Of a stretch of 64,000 nucleotides of DNA, positions 12,075 through 23,878 are shown piece after piece. The position numbers and the translations under genes are program-made. The stretch covers positions 1 to 64,000 of the forward strand of contig JARVKI010000039.1 in NCBI GenBank assembly GCA_036674765.1. The letters are read 5' to 3'. How positions within the stretch are numbered: the stretch's first letter is position 1; every line of letters begins with the position of its first letter. The notes beneath the pieces were generated by a model, which did no database searches, was not told where the DNA came from, and saw only the letters and a list, made by a program, of their open reading frames with translations. This DNA comes from Seiridium cupressi. Lineage: Eukaryota > Ascomycota > Sordariomycetes > Amphisphaeriales > Sporocadaceae.

Positions 12075-13294
12075 AGTCTGCCTTATCCCTGAATTGGCAT
12101 GGCTGGAACGGAGTTTTGGAGGCTTTCATTGGCGGCCTCACAGCGGGGTCAATGTTTCTAGTAGAACTATGGTTGGTCGTATCGGGATTACCGATTACAG
12201 TATCTCTAAGCATAACCCGTCCAATCACGACCGCCTTCAGGCCGGCTGTGTCCCTTGACGACGCCCTGGCGCCCTGTTTCAATTCCTCAAGGCTATTTCC
12301 GTGCCAGGCTTTGAGGCCCAATACCATAGTAATCCTGTCCCTGGCATACCTGAAAGTCGGCGTTTGCTAGTGAGATTGCAGCATGAAATCATTGATGCGG
12401 ACGTCTCAGGCCGCATAGGGCGGAGCGAAAATCCATATTCGCGGCTGCAATCACGACGGATTGCGAATCAAAGAACTAAAATGCTGTCATTCTGGCTGAA
12501 ATGCAAAGATCGTCGATATAAGAACTCAAAAGTCCTCAGCGTTTTTTTGGTCCTTGAGCCGCATTTGGGGTCCTTCGAATCGACCCACTTCACCTCAGTG
12601 GCGCTAGTTTTTAGCGACCTCTTGAAGTATAGAGCTTGGACTAGATTCAACTTGTATATTCCTGTTTTTCCGTGGTGCCTACGACTAGACTTCTCGTCAG
12701 AGGGTGGGTGCTACTTTTTCAGTACCATGACTTACGTAAGTTGCTCCTGGATTCAATTTCAAGAACGCCTACTGAGAGAGGAATAGCTAGATAGTGGCTG
12801 CAATATATTGTGTTTCTTGCCGTATAGGTGCTGTGAAGGCCTGGCTGCAATATCTACATGCAAGCGATTGTGATGAAAAGAATGAGTTGAACGATCGTGT
12901 GCAAATCGGTCAGACCCCTGCCAAGCCCGAAGTTCTGGTGAAGCTGGATTCGTGCTTTGCGACCATTGTGGCCTGCTGTCAGTCATGGCGAATATCTTTC
13001 GGCCAGGCCTCCCGATTGAGAGGCATCCGCTGTCAAAGAAGACATGGTTCCTGAGTTGAACAGAGCCTCCTCCCCCTCCCCCTGTCCTGATGGGTGTAAA
13101 GTGACACGAAGAAAGAGCGATTGCCCAAGAGGTCCCGTGTCTTTCTACGTGTTTGGGATATTGGTGGAGCAATTGGTATTAGTTAGGACGGTGCAGTCAA
13201 ACGATTTAGACATTGTGTTGTAAGTGAAAGATATCTCATATTTTCGTACGAATGTGGAATTACTAAAGAGCGACATGGTAGGTTTGCAATGAAA

Positions 13295-13441
13295 GCATTG
13301 TTGAAATGCGGCAGCCAAAAACGTCTTCTCAGGTTGCGCGGAGAAGACCAAGGACACCAGTGCAAGTTCGAGTGCACGGCTCCCCACAAGGGCCTCCCAT
13401 GACACGGGGAACAGCCCAAACACCCAGCATTGTTGAAATGC
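13295..13441 (+). repeat. 15-bp direct repeat GCATTGTTGAAATGC
   Basis: The same 15-mer occurs at 13295-13309 and 13427-13441. Each copy is a near-palindrome (GCATT...AATGC). It lies 3' of the minus-strand zinc-finger gene. No function can be assigned. Confidence 0.5.
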
Positions 13442-13616
13442 TTTGCTTCCATCTTTCCTCGTTAAGAGAACAACTGTACGAAACTGAATGAGCGTATTTC
13501 TTTTCCAATCGTATTCGCGTTTCCTCGTCTCTGGCCTCGCAGATGCAAAGCTTGACCCTGGTGTGACTAGACAGTACACGCGGCACTGTGTTATACGGTC
13601 GACACTGGCGGATCAT

Positions 13617-14570
13617 CTATCTCAGCTTGTTGGTTGGGCGTCCAGCTGCGCCGTGGAATCCAAACCGGCAAGCCTTGACATGGTCCAGATGGATGGTCGT
13701 GTCCGTGTGCGTCGTGCCGCATATACAACTGTTATAACTGTAGAGTGCATCCCGCTTGCATGTGATAACGTGCCGCCTATAATTGTCCTTTCGTTTGTTG
13801 TGATAATCACATCTACAAACAAAGTGCGGTCCAACGTCTGGCGAATGCGTGCTCTTGTGGCGCTTCAGATCATTGCTCTTGTCGAAATCTTTGCCGCATT
13901 GTCCACAACGGAACGGCGCACCTTGGCTTGACGGGCTCACATCAGATGGGGTCACAGGCTGTGGCGCACTAGTTGTTGGCGATTGACCGTTTGACAGGTT
14001 GGGGGTTCCCTGGTTGCTTGGCTCCTGGTACCCAGTATTATACACTTCGGCTTGTGGCCAGGATCCGTACGGCGTTACTGGAGGTGTCCGGGGGCGGGCA
14101 GTTGAAGAGGCGTCAGCCGACGCAACTGGCCCGTACTGGCTGCTATCTACAGTAGTTCCATTGGAGAAATTATCAAATTGGAATATTGGTATTCCAATGG
14201 GTGCAATAGCCCTGGCCGCCTGGTATAAGTCAAGCACCACGTCCGCATCAAGGACATTCCTAGAAGGACTAGCTGCATCACCACAAGCCTCAGCTCGTTC
14301 GGTCAAGATTGGCTGGAGCTGATTTGCTGCATTGGTTTCTGCCAACGCAGTATATGCTGAGATATCCGGCGCCGGCGCACATTCGTCAAGGAACAACTGG
14401 AACTCATTGGAAAAGACCGAGCCGCAGGAGTGATTGTAGGAAGTGTGCTGCTCTAGTTCATTTGTAGAAGAACTGCCTGAGTTACAGTTGAGGTCGTTGA
14501 GATTTCCATCCCAATTGAATGCACCTTCCAACGAAGCTGCCCCCCTGAAGGGGATCGACTCCTGGTACAT
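13617..14570 (-). CDS. C2H2 zinc-finger transcription factor
   Basis: This 317-residue single-exon protein is probably a nuclear DNA-binding regulator. The first 220 residues are Ser/Thr/Pro/Asn-rich and largely disordered, as in fungal activation regions (RPRTPPVTPYGSW, SPTTSAPQPVTPSDVSPSS). Near residue 225 is a canonical finger, FRCGQCGKDFDKSNDLKRHK (C-x2-C-x12-H-x3-H, second His just after). Two atypical fingers follow: one with CRC and HVITC spacing (C-x-C-x12-H-x4-C) and one beginning CIC and ending HVKAC. The pattern of one good and two degenerate fingers is common in filamentous-fungal C2H2 proteins of unknown target. The start at 14570 is the first ATG of the frame. I cannot name an ortholog. 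Confidence 0.75.
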   Translation of the reverse strand: MYQESIPFRGAASLEGAFNWDGNLNDLNCNSGSSSTNELEQHTSYNHSCGSVFSNEFQLFLDECAPAPDISAYTALAETNAANQLQPILTERAEACGDAASPSRNVLDADVVLDLYQAARAIAPIGIPIFQFDNFSNGTTVDSSQYGPVASADASSTARPRTPPVTPYGSWPQAEVYNTGYQEPSNQGTPNLSNGQSPTTSAPQPVTPSDVSPSSQGAPFRCGQCGKDFDKSNDLKRHKSTHSPDVGPHFVCRCDYHNKRKDNYRRHVITCKRDALYSYNSCICGTTHTDTTIHLDHVKACRFGFHGAAGRPTNKLR

Positions 14571-16436
14571 TATGATGATTCCGTTGGGCGTTCCGCTATC
14601 AGATCAGCCTAATACCAATGCCATTCGATCGCCCCTCCGGCTGTTGAAGCTCTCTGCGGCAGGCGTTACGGGTGCCCTGTCGAGGTCGAAGGCGAGCGTG
14701 GGGCGCTGTTCTAGCGGGCGGTGGAACGGGTTTGCAGCGACACCGGGTTCCTGTTACCAGTGCCATGGTCAGCGGCCTCCCGTTGAACCTTAACATACAT
14801 GAACTGCACGTTTCTGGGGACCAAGCAAACAACTGCAACTTGCAGTTGGTATACATATAAATGAATGATTTATGACTCACCAACTGGTTCATTGGTGTCA
14901 AACACCAAACTTAAATGACAGGTGCAGAGCAACAGAAGATACCTAATGTGCAATGCAAAGTCAATGTGTACTTGGACACAGGTGAGGGATCTGGTGTGTC
15001 AAGGTGTGGTTGGGCCACAATAGGATTGATGCAAGAGAAGAAGAAGAATGAAGACGGATGGTAAATGAAATTGCGTAGCGGGAGGGTACTGCAAGGATAT
15101 TGGCATAAGTGAGGCGCAAATCGAAGGCCCAGGTCAGTCCGAGAGTGGCAGATGGTGTTGAGGTCCCTCCATGTACATAGGGATCGTCTGCTTACCTTGT
15201 TATGTATGGGCATGTGTGTGTGTGTGTGTGTCGCACACGCGCGAGTGCGCGCCAGGAACCAGTCGGCAATACGTCGTCCCTCCGAGAGCAGAAACAAGTG
15301 ATGCAATGCAGCCGCATGATTTATGGCGTTCGACCGAATACATCATAGTCAAGAAGGGAAAGAGGAAGAAGATGCCCGTATGACGAACCGTAACAAACTC
15401 ATTGTCGGGCTGAACACCACACGGTTTACATGGCTGTCAGTCGTGGGCTGATGATGATGACGGCACAACAGTAACACTTTTACTGATCCCCGCCGTTTTG
15501 GCAGTCCGTAAAATAGATCCAAACTGAATTAAAGGATGGTCGCTAGTGCATAATGGTCGGATACTTCTAACTGGTGTGGCAAATTCCTAGGGTCCCTGGA
15601 AAGACGCTGAATACTTTCAAGTCGAGCAGTGTAGACCCGGGGCAAGAGGAAGAGTAAAGGAGGGGAGTGAGTGGGCTACGGACACGCCAGGACAGCAAGC
15701 ACCAGGCACATACGACGGGGCAAAGGACAATGTGGTGCGCGCCCTACAACTAAACAGTTGACGGTACTGTGAGACGATTAGCAGTACCTAGTAAGGGCTT
15801 CTAAATTGAGAGGCGGCATGGTGAGCAGTCAACGAGGTTTGTGCATGCGATTCCTATTTTTCTAGATCCATCGCATGCAAAGTGTAAGTGCGTCGCAGTG
15901 GTGATTGTTGGCTGAGGGGCTAGCGCTAGCGGGGGACCATCGCCCACACCTCAGACCTATACCAGGGTGGCCCGGCACGTCGCAGCTGTGAGAGGGTCGA
16001 CAGCCAATTGTATTCGTCCCCGTCTCCCAATTCGGACTGCGCACTTGGCGCCTCATTCTACCAAGAGCCTCGGGGGGTTAGCGTAGTACTTGATTCAGTT
16101 GCCTCCTTGCTAGAGGACCCCTATCATCCTTTTTCTTGCACACCCCATAGTCCGGAATCATGCCAGCTGCTGTTTCCATCGCCATGCTGCCCGGTCCTCC
16201 GCTTGATGATTGAAAGGGTGCGAACTGCAAGCAAAGAAAACACCTCAATTAGTTGTAGAAATCTAGTCCTATTTAAATACAACCCTATTTTATGAGCAGT
16301 ACACGGTGAATACATGGGCTGCAGCTGACGCTGAGGGAATGATTAGACGGGGTTTCTCATTGAAGCAATGGCTTGCGCTAGTTGCTACCGGCTTTTAATG
16401 CTATTAACACCACACCGTTCGTTGTGTCGTCCACAC

Positions 16437-16458
16437 TTTTTTTTTTTTTTTTTTTTTT
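16437..16458 (+). repeat. Poly(T) tract, 22 nt
   Basis: An uninterrupted run of T. It could be a simple homopolymer or the reverse-complement poly(A) of an old retroposed sequence; nothing next to it supports the latter. Confidence 0.85.
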
Positions 16459-17120
16459 CCCCACTCTGCGGCAACGTTGGGTATTTCCAGTTCGCCCACA
16501 CCTAGGCTAGCCGGCGACTTGGCTCCAAGGCAATCATGGCTGAGCTTCAGCTCAGTGCCTACACAGCTTCTGAGCTTGTGGTCGTCAAACTTTCCACAGA
16601 AGCAGCTTTGCACAGCCGCAACCTGGCTGAATCTAAGCCGCTCTACCCCCCGAAGCATTCGTCAATCGGGAAAAAGTTCTTCTACATTTTGAAGGCGCCT
16701 GCTAGCATGAAAGCTCGCCGTTGAAATTGATGTCATCAAACACCGTGCAGAACCTGGCAGCGCATTTCACCTCATCTTCGCATGTCATACAAGTCACATG
16801 TGCAAATGCTTCAGGCGCAGCATACATAAGGTTTGGCGTTTTTGAAAGATGGTCCGTTTGGCCCAATGCGGCCCTCCAATTGCTAAGTCCGTCATAAGAT
16901 CCTAAAGCCCGGGTGTGCTCATGTCCGGGGTCTGGTGCGCCAGCAAATTCGTCGCCAAAACCTCCATGTGCTACGTCATTTGGGCATGGTATTAAGCTAC
17001 ATTGTAGTCGGCTGAAATACTGAAAGTAGTCTCTTGACTAGCAAGCCGACCCTCGCCGTATCAACCAAACTGATTGCCTGTCCACTTGAGTATGATTAAA
17101 GATAGTTTCTATTCTAGCCA

Positions 17121-17140
17121 TTTTTTTTTTTTTTTTTTTT
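17121..17140 (+). repeat. Poly(T) tract, 20 nt
   Basis: An uninterrupted run of T, about 0.7 kb after a similar run. The flanks do not match those of the first tract. Confidence 0.85.
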
Positions 17141-17184
17141 GCTCGCTGACACTGAATGGAAACTCATTCGCTGACCAGCGCGTT

Positions 17185-17445
17185 CTAATTGGAGTTCGTG
17201 GCACATGCACCCATGAATTTTAGACTGTTATCATACTGATGAGCACCAAACGGACCGACTGTCGCACCGACCTTTGTCGGCACAACGAAGTTTGGACCAC
17301 CCGCTTCAGGGTGCGATGCTACACCCTCGGCCAGGTCAACGATGAATCCACTGTCTGGTAAACGAAACGATACGAGATAGCGGCAGGATACTTCATGGCT
17401 TAGACCTAGGAAAAAACATCGAAGGGTGAGATATTCGACCCTCAC
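17185..17445 (-). other. Unassigned open frame, possible 3' exon
   Basis: The frame ends in a protein-like stretch (SGFIVDLAEGVASHPEAGG, NFVVPTKVGATVGPFGAHQY) and is preceded by a good acceptor-like sequence, TTTTTTCCTAG, near 17405. No upstream exon with an ATG could be joined confidently. It may be the tail of a small gene, a gene remnant, or chance. Confidence 0.2.
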
Positions 17446-18174
17446 GGACTATAGAGAGGTTATGCATCACATTTTATACAGCGATTTGGGTGACAATGAG
17501 CGTTGCAGCCAATACCGCCTATTGTGACAACCATTTCATTGAGGCTAGCACTATAGCTTCTACTTTTGATCGATTGGATCTCGACCTTAGACGACAAGAT
17601 CACCATCTTCCGTAGAAAATATCGCCGAATCGATCGAATAGATAAACTCGGGGCCCCCAAATCCCCCATCGCCCCATCTTTCTTTTCTCTCTCACCGGTG
17701 CAGTCAGGTATCCTCCGGCTGGGACGGTCGCAAGTTGGGTCAGGATGATGGAGAACGTCTTCGGATGGAGCTGCTCTTCACAGGTTCATCGTTATCTTGC
17801 CACAGAGCATATCTGGGCACATGTTGTGCTATCTGCTCTACTCTAGTCCCACGAGGAGACATTGTGTTGGCCATCACGACGTATTTTGCTGATCTATTGA
17901 CTGTTTCCCATTAGTTCACCCCACAATAACTGTGTTGAGAACCCTCGGCTAAATATCATGATCAAGAGCAGCGGAGCAGTTACGTGCGGGGACTTGCAGG
18001 CCGAGTGTATTCGATGTGGCAAAACTACTTCAATACTATATAACACAAACTTCTACACTCCGCTCCGTTTGTGTCCGACACTTCTCGATGCATTATGTTG
18101 AAGGTGGTATAAAACATACTGACAGCAGTCGATAGTGAAGCTCCAGACACCTAGTGGTCTTGTAACGGGAAACC

Positions 18175-19325
18175 ATGGAGTGCAATCCCAATGGAGACAA
18201 AGGAGTTGCCATCATAACGGGCTCGACGGTTGGTACAATTGTGGTCCTCCAGATTGCATAGGAATACTAACCTTGAGCAGAGTGGCATTGGCCTTGATTT
18301 AGCTGAGCATCTGCATAGCCAAGGTTACCGTCTTGGACTTGCGGGCAGGCGAGTCGAGCTGGGCGAAGCTGTTGCGTCCAAACTTGATCCTACTGGAGCT
18401 ACATCCATGTTTGTTCAATGTGATGTTTCATCGTATGATGCGCAAGCACAGCTTTTCAGAGCCGTATGGCAAAAATGGAAGCGTATTGAGTATGATCGTC
18501 TCCCGACTCCTTCACCCACGCTGCACGGTCCTGGTTCAACTTTTTGGCTGATTCATTGATATGTTCAGCGTGTTAATCGCCAATGCTGGTACCTTGGATT
18601 CAGCCTCTCTCTACAATTTTGGCTGGCGCTCAGAGTCCATTGACTCTCTACCCCCAGTTCCAAGTTTGTCCTGCGTGGAGGTGAATTATAAGGGTACCCT
18701 GTACGGGACGACCTTGGCGACCCATTTTATGCGACATAACCCTAATCCAGGTGGGAAAATCATCATAACCTCAAGCCTATTCGGAATATACCCCTGCCCA
18801 ACATTTCCAGAGTACTCGTCCACGAAGGCGGCAAGCGTAGCGTTTGCCCGCGCTACATCTCCCGTGCTACTCCAGAAAGAAAATATTACAATCAACGTGG
18901 TGTTGCCTGGAGCATACGACACGACCATTGTACCTGGATTCCAGGAGGCTTTCCTTCCGAAACAGTACGTCGTAATCTCTCCAGCGCTCAGCCTTGCTAG
19001 CCCTGTACCTTAAGACTAACATCGCGATAGTCTCACGATGAAATCTTGTATACTGGCTGCCTATGATGTTTTCCTAAAGGATGACTCGAATCAGATCACG
19101 GGACAGTGTGTCGAGACAGCCCACGACAAGCTATATTATCATAACACGCCGGCTTACAAGAGCGGAGAGATTGCGAAGCGCGGAGACGCGATTTATGAGC
19201 CTTGGTTCACCAAGCTCCATGGCGAGCCGAGCGAGGTAGAAGGCGCTCTTACAGCACCCCCCAACAGGCAGACTGGCGAGCTGCATGAGCGCAGGGCAGG
19301 GGATCCCAAACCATGTGATGATTAA
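18175..19325 (+). CDS. Short-chain dehydrogenase/reductase (15-PGDH-like classical SDR)
   Basis: This is an NAD(P)-dependent oxidoreductase with a Rossmann fold; the substrate is unknown. The exons are 18175-18228, 18281-18489, 18569-18964 and 19031-19325, giving 317 residues. Intron 1 splits the nucleotide-binding motif: ITGST at the end of exon 1 joins SGIG of exon 2 to make TGSTSGIG (TGxxxGxG). Intron 2 joins to give KRIDVLIANAG, with the structural NAG. The catalytic Ser is in IIITSSLFG and the Tyr/Lys pair in EYSSTKAA. The region after YxxxK (PGAYDTTIVPGF) matches the PG motif. No signal peptide or membrane segment is seen, so it is probably cytosolic. The hydrophilic C-tail (EVEGALTAPPNRQTGELHER) is longer than usual. 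It stands alone, outside any visible cluster. Confidence 0.88.
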
Positions 19326-20624
19326 GTGGTTCTCTTTGGTCTACGGGCTCATCATATGGTACACGCTAGATCTTCACGCCAAAACGGAGTAGTTTGTCTT
19401 GGTGGAAATACTCCAAGATAGCCTCTAGTCTCACTCGAAATTGAACCTCAGACTTTGATACCCGAATCCCGCTTGGCTTTGGCTTGTTAGTATCGAACTG
19501 TAATTTTGTTTAGTCGCTAATGCCAGCAGAATTAGGGAATATGCGACAAATACGGCGCTGGGTTTTGATACTCCTAAAACAGCCTTGGTCTACTCTAGGT
19601 AATATAAAATTCGTTGAGGTAAGAGACTAAACACCTTTACCCCAAATCTGGCAACAAGGGACTCATTTTAAGTATACAAGTCCGGCTGGAAAGGAAAGGA
19701 ATGTAAATGTGCGCATAGTTCAGCAATCTCTCTTTAGCTCGCAAACTTAGCCACGCGTAGAGTATGCCCAGTGTAGTACTAGACTAAGAAAAGTTTACCA
19801 GTACAACTGAGGTTTGATCTCTGGGATTCTGAGCAAAGTATGAAACTGGGTAACAAGCTATTGGTTACTGCCATGGCTATCTACTGTACCTATAATTTGT
19901 TTTAGTGCAAATTGCCCGAAGCTAGCCTGGACCTAGAAAACATTTTGATAAAGTCATCAACTGTGGCATGCCTTCGAGCATCTTCAGGATGGCACGAAGC
20001 GCAGAAATTTCCGACATGTTGTAGGCATTGCTCGAAGAACATTCAGACGCCACTAGGAGTTTCGGATACCATACACAACCAAAGCAGAGCGAAGCGTCGT
20101 GCTGACGATGAATTCCATTTTCTCTGATAGGGACTCGACTCGGTGGGGATCTTGGAATTTTCGTCTTTCCGTATTTCTGTCGACATCTAAGCAAAGAAAG
20201 TCGACAACTGCAGCAAGGAATAGTCTAAATTCACTCAAAGGTAGATTGGTTACCGTAGAAAACTCCAAGAACAGCGTGTCTGCAGTCTCGAAAGGGGAAG
20301 ATTAGGCTTTCCAGAAAGTCAAATGATGTTTTGTAGTGACTTGGATATTGGATAAAATATTGCACTCTTCCAAAATTATCCCTTCTTCTCTTAGCGAGTG
20401 TATACCAATGCAATGGTCACTCTCAAGTCTACAGCGGAACAGTATTGAGATCAACGCATTGACCAATCGGCCACGCTCAATAGTAGTGGACCCACTTTCC
20501 ACTTTACACGACGCGACGCGTCTCCCAAATAACACATCCCACTCACCTCTTCCCAAATATCGAATTACAGCCAATTCTCAGGTCCCATGGATTGATCGCC
20601 TACTAGGAAATTTTCTCGTTCAAC
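19326..20624. other. Intergenic, SDR to ctf18
   Basis: About 1.3 kb in which overlapping short frames on both strands (19900-20600) show no family features. No repeat or RNA gene is seen. The last few hundred bases presumably contain the ctf18 promoter. Confidence 0.6.
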
Positions 20625-23600
20625 ATGCTTACGGCATCTTCACCTGTTGTCTATCCCGCGAGCTCTTCTCCCCCACCAGCGAAGCGACCGAACCCGTACC
20701 GTGGACAAAAGCCCCGAGCTCGCGGTAAAGCTGGATTTCTGATTGACGATGATTCCGACGAGGAAGATGCGCTGTTAGGAGAGCCAGTTGCGAAAAGGCG
20801 TATGCTAAGCAGCCCCAGCGAGGATGTTACAGCGGAGTCGACGCAGCCGTCATCACCTCCGGCACAATTGGAAGTTGAAGCCAACGAATCGCGCAAAGCG
20901 AAATCTCAACTACGGGGGACGATAGAGACACAGGGCACAATACAGGACAACTTATACGGAAATGTGTCAGTTGAACAACTGTTCAAGTCAACTAGCAGTC
21001 TCGCGCCAGCAATTCAGAAGTTGGCCTCGACACAACCAAGTGCGGCTTACTGTATCAGAAGCACTTCTGGCAAGACGATAGATGTGAAGATACGAAAAGC
21101 GACTTCGGTTCCATCCTATGAGGGCATGGTAGCTGCGCGATCCAAAACGAAAGAAGGCCGGGCAAAGCGCGCATACTATGGCATCGAAATACACGAACTA
21201 TTAGATGCTGCTAAGCAAGAAATGGAGGCAAGCAAAGCAACCAAAGATGCCGCGCCAGGTCACCCAATGCCATCTATAGAGGCGCCAGTCTCAAAGAAGT
21301 CAAAGAAATCACTGCTATGGACGGAGAAGTACCGAGCCCGGAACTTCATTGATCTGTGCGGTGACGACGGCACCAATCGACATGTACTGCGGTGGCTCAA
21401 GCGATGGGACCCCCTTGTGTTTCCGGGAGCCAGCCGATATAGGCCATCAGGACGGAGAGTTCAAGTTGAGGAAGAGAAGCCGCATCGGAAAATCCTCATG
21501 CTCACCGGCCCACCGGGTCTCGGAAAGACCACACTAGCTCACGTTTGTGCTAGACAAGCAGGATACGAGGTTTTGGAGATCAATGCTAGTGATGATAGAA
21601 GTAAGGATGTTGTCAAGAATCAAATTCGCACGAGTCTTGGTACAGAGAGCGTCAAGACTGTTCAGCACAAGAAGACCGAGCCGGGCCAGCAGCCAAAGGT
21701 CGCACGACCGGTTTGTGTTGTTGTTGACGAGGTTGACGGCGTTGTGTCTGGATCCGGTGGCTCAGGCGACGGTGGATTTATCAAGGCATTGATGGACCTC
21801 ATAACCCTGGGCGAGAAGAATAGCTCCGGCCAGGCCGCGCAACACACCGGACGCAAACAAAGGAAGACGGACGATTTTCGCCAAATGCGGCCCCTGATTC
21901 TCATTTGCAACGATGTCTACCACCCATCTCTCAGGCCACTACGCCTGTCAAATCTAGCAGAGGTAATTCATGTTGGAAAGCCGACTATCGATGCGGTGGT
22001 GAACCGGCTCAAGAGTGTCTTCGAAAAGGAGGGCATTCCTTGTGAGAAGGATGCTGCCCGCAAGCTCTGTGAATCAGCCTGGGGTATGAGTAGTGGAATG
22101 GATGCAAAGAAGGGCGCCCAGAGTAATGCAGAAGGCGACCTCAGAGGCATCATGATAGTCGGAGAATGGGTTGCCGGTCGATTGAGATCGGCATCACTGA
22201 AGGGGCAGCTCCGTCTGACTCGGCAGTGGCTCGACCAGCACATTGTTCATGAGCTAGCGCACGGCGGTGGTGGAGCGCGAGGCCTCGGTCGAGGAAATAC
22301 CAAGGACATCGTCACTCGAATTTTCCAAGAGGGCGCAGGCTTCCCCAAGGGCACACTCTTTGTTGCTAAGACAGCTGCTCCTCTTGGTGAACAACCACAG
22401 GCCCAACTCAAGTTTTCAGAGCAGACCAAGAAATATGCCATGGAGCGATTACGGGAGATGGTCGAGACAAGTGGTGATGTTGATCGCGTCGTGACTGACA
22501 TCTTTTCGGAGTACCCAAGCCATGAGCTCAACGACGACTTCTTCCTGACAAAACCAAACGAAGCATATGAGTGGATGCACTTTCACGATGCATGTTCCTC
22601 CCGGCTATTTGGCAGTCAAGATTGGGAGCTTGCGCCTTATATAAGCCAGCCGGTGCTGGCCTGCCACCATTTGTTCGCAACGCCGACGCGACATTCTCTG
22701 TTGATGTATCAGAAACGGGGACAAGACGAGGAAGAGGCGCCTCCTCTCCCGTTTTCAGGACCACGTGCAGATTTTGCTGCATTCGAAGCTGAAAGGGGCA
22801 ACCGGGCCATGCTTCAGGCTATGCAAGCCCAGCTATCTCCAACACTGGGGCGCTCATTTCGCAGTGTTGAGGATATTGCCACCGATTTCATCCCATATCT
22901 GACTCGGCTCGTGTCTCCCGATGTAAAGCCAGTTGTTGTTGGGGGCAGTGGCGATCAGAAAGGGACGGCCAGCGTTAGAAAAGAAGCAGAGAAGTTGATG
23001 GTCAAGCGCGCAGCAGACACATTACTAGATGTAGGAATCTCCCTCCAGCGCGGAAAGATCGAAGGTGATGCTTTCAGCCGACCGACCTGGGTATATCGAA
23101 TGGAGCCGTACGTTCAAACCCTTGTCACAATCCGATCGCGATGACTAACATCTATTAGCGATATCGATCAACTATCCACCTTCGAGACTTCAGCAGCTGT
23201 TGTCCACGGTACCCAGGCACCTACGCGCTATGCAGTCCGCCAGGTACTTGACCAAGAGATGCACAAGGCGGCTATTCTACGAGAAAATGCAGTGAGGCAA
23301 GCTCGCTTTCGCGCTGGAAACCCCGCCGATACGGAAGTGTTCTCATTCGACAACAAGGAGAAGTCCAAACCGAAACTGCCTTTGTTGCCTGCTATTCCTG
23401 TGAAGAAAGATTTCTTCGGTAGAGTCATCAAATCGGAGCCCAAGCCATTGCAGGAGACTGACGGCAACGGTGGGAAGAATTCGAGGGCGGAAGATGCATT
23501 GCCGAAGGAGGAGCAGAAGGTTTGGGTTACGTTCCACGAAGGGATGAACAATGCTGTCAGGAAACCCATCTCTCTTGATGAACTATTACGAGGGCTATAA
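20625..23600 (+). CDS. ctf18: Ctf18, large subunit of the alternative RFC clamp loader
   Basis: Ctf18 replaces Rfc1 in a clamp loader with Dcc1 and Ctf8 that acts on PCNA at forks and is needed for sister-chromatid cohesion and the replication checkpoint. There are two exons, 20625-23107 and 23159-23600, joined across a 51-nt intron, giving 974 residues. The N-terminal 200 residues are acidic and disordered. WTEKYRARNFIDLCGDD (about 230) is the RFC box leading into the AAA+ domain; Walker A is LTGPPGLGKTTLAHVCA (about 290), followed by YEVLEINASDDRS; Walker B is CVVVDEVDGV (about 367). ILICNDVY is sensor 1. The C-terminal half is the collar. The conserved Ctf18 tail ends in the KDFFGR and VWVTFHEGMNNAVRKPISL segment, which in yeast binds Dcc1-Ctf8. 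The model is complete. Confidence 0.94.
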
Positions 23601-23878
23601 TGTACGGGGTCATGTTTTTTGCTGTTTATGGCAATGGTGTATAGGTAGCATTAGCATTGGAGTACACGGCAACCAATCCCGTTGTCGTTCTGGCTTTCCC
23701 AAGATCTCGAGTTGAATGGATATTTGCTTATCTTATACGTCGTGCTTGATCCAATGTTCTGGGTGAGTTGAGGTGAGAGTTCACCCGTATCTGGTTCGGA
23801 CCCGCCACGTCATGGCTCGATTGAGAAGGTCTCCACTACAAGACCTCACGACTTTCCTGGCACCTTGCGCAACACAAC

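Larger units (their letters stand above)
11140..13616. other. Gene-poor region, about 2.5 kb
   Basis: No frame here resembles a known family; several 80-160-codon frames on the plus strand (for example 11429-11788 and 12301-12786) lack domain features and splice support. The stretch contains a cluster of GGCCTC hexamers and a 15-bp direct repeat, both listed separately. Confidence 0.5.
14571..18174. other. Long intergenic region, about 3.6 kb
   Basis: No convincing gene is present. It contains a (TG)n run at about 15212-15230, T-homopolymers at 16437-16458 and 17121-17140, and one protein-like minus-strand frame at 17185-17445, listed separately. The 5' part must hold the zinc-finger promoter and the 3' part the promoter of the dehydrogenase. 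Confidence 0.6.

Noticed and set aside
12301..12786. 161-codon plus-strand frame
   Set aside because: No domain, no neighbouring splice structure, composition not protein-like; treated as chance.
9481..13616. Autonomous transposon around the Ulp1-like gene
   Set aside because: No transposase, reverse transcriptase or terminal repeats were found by eye; only the protease hints at mobile origin.
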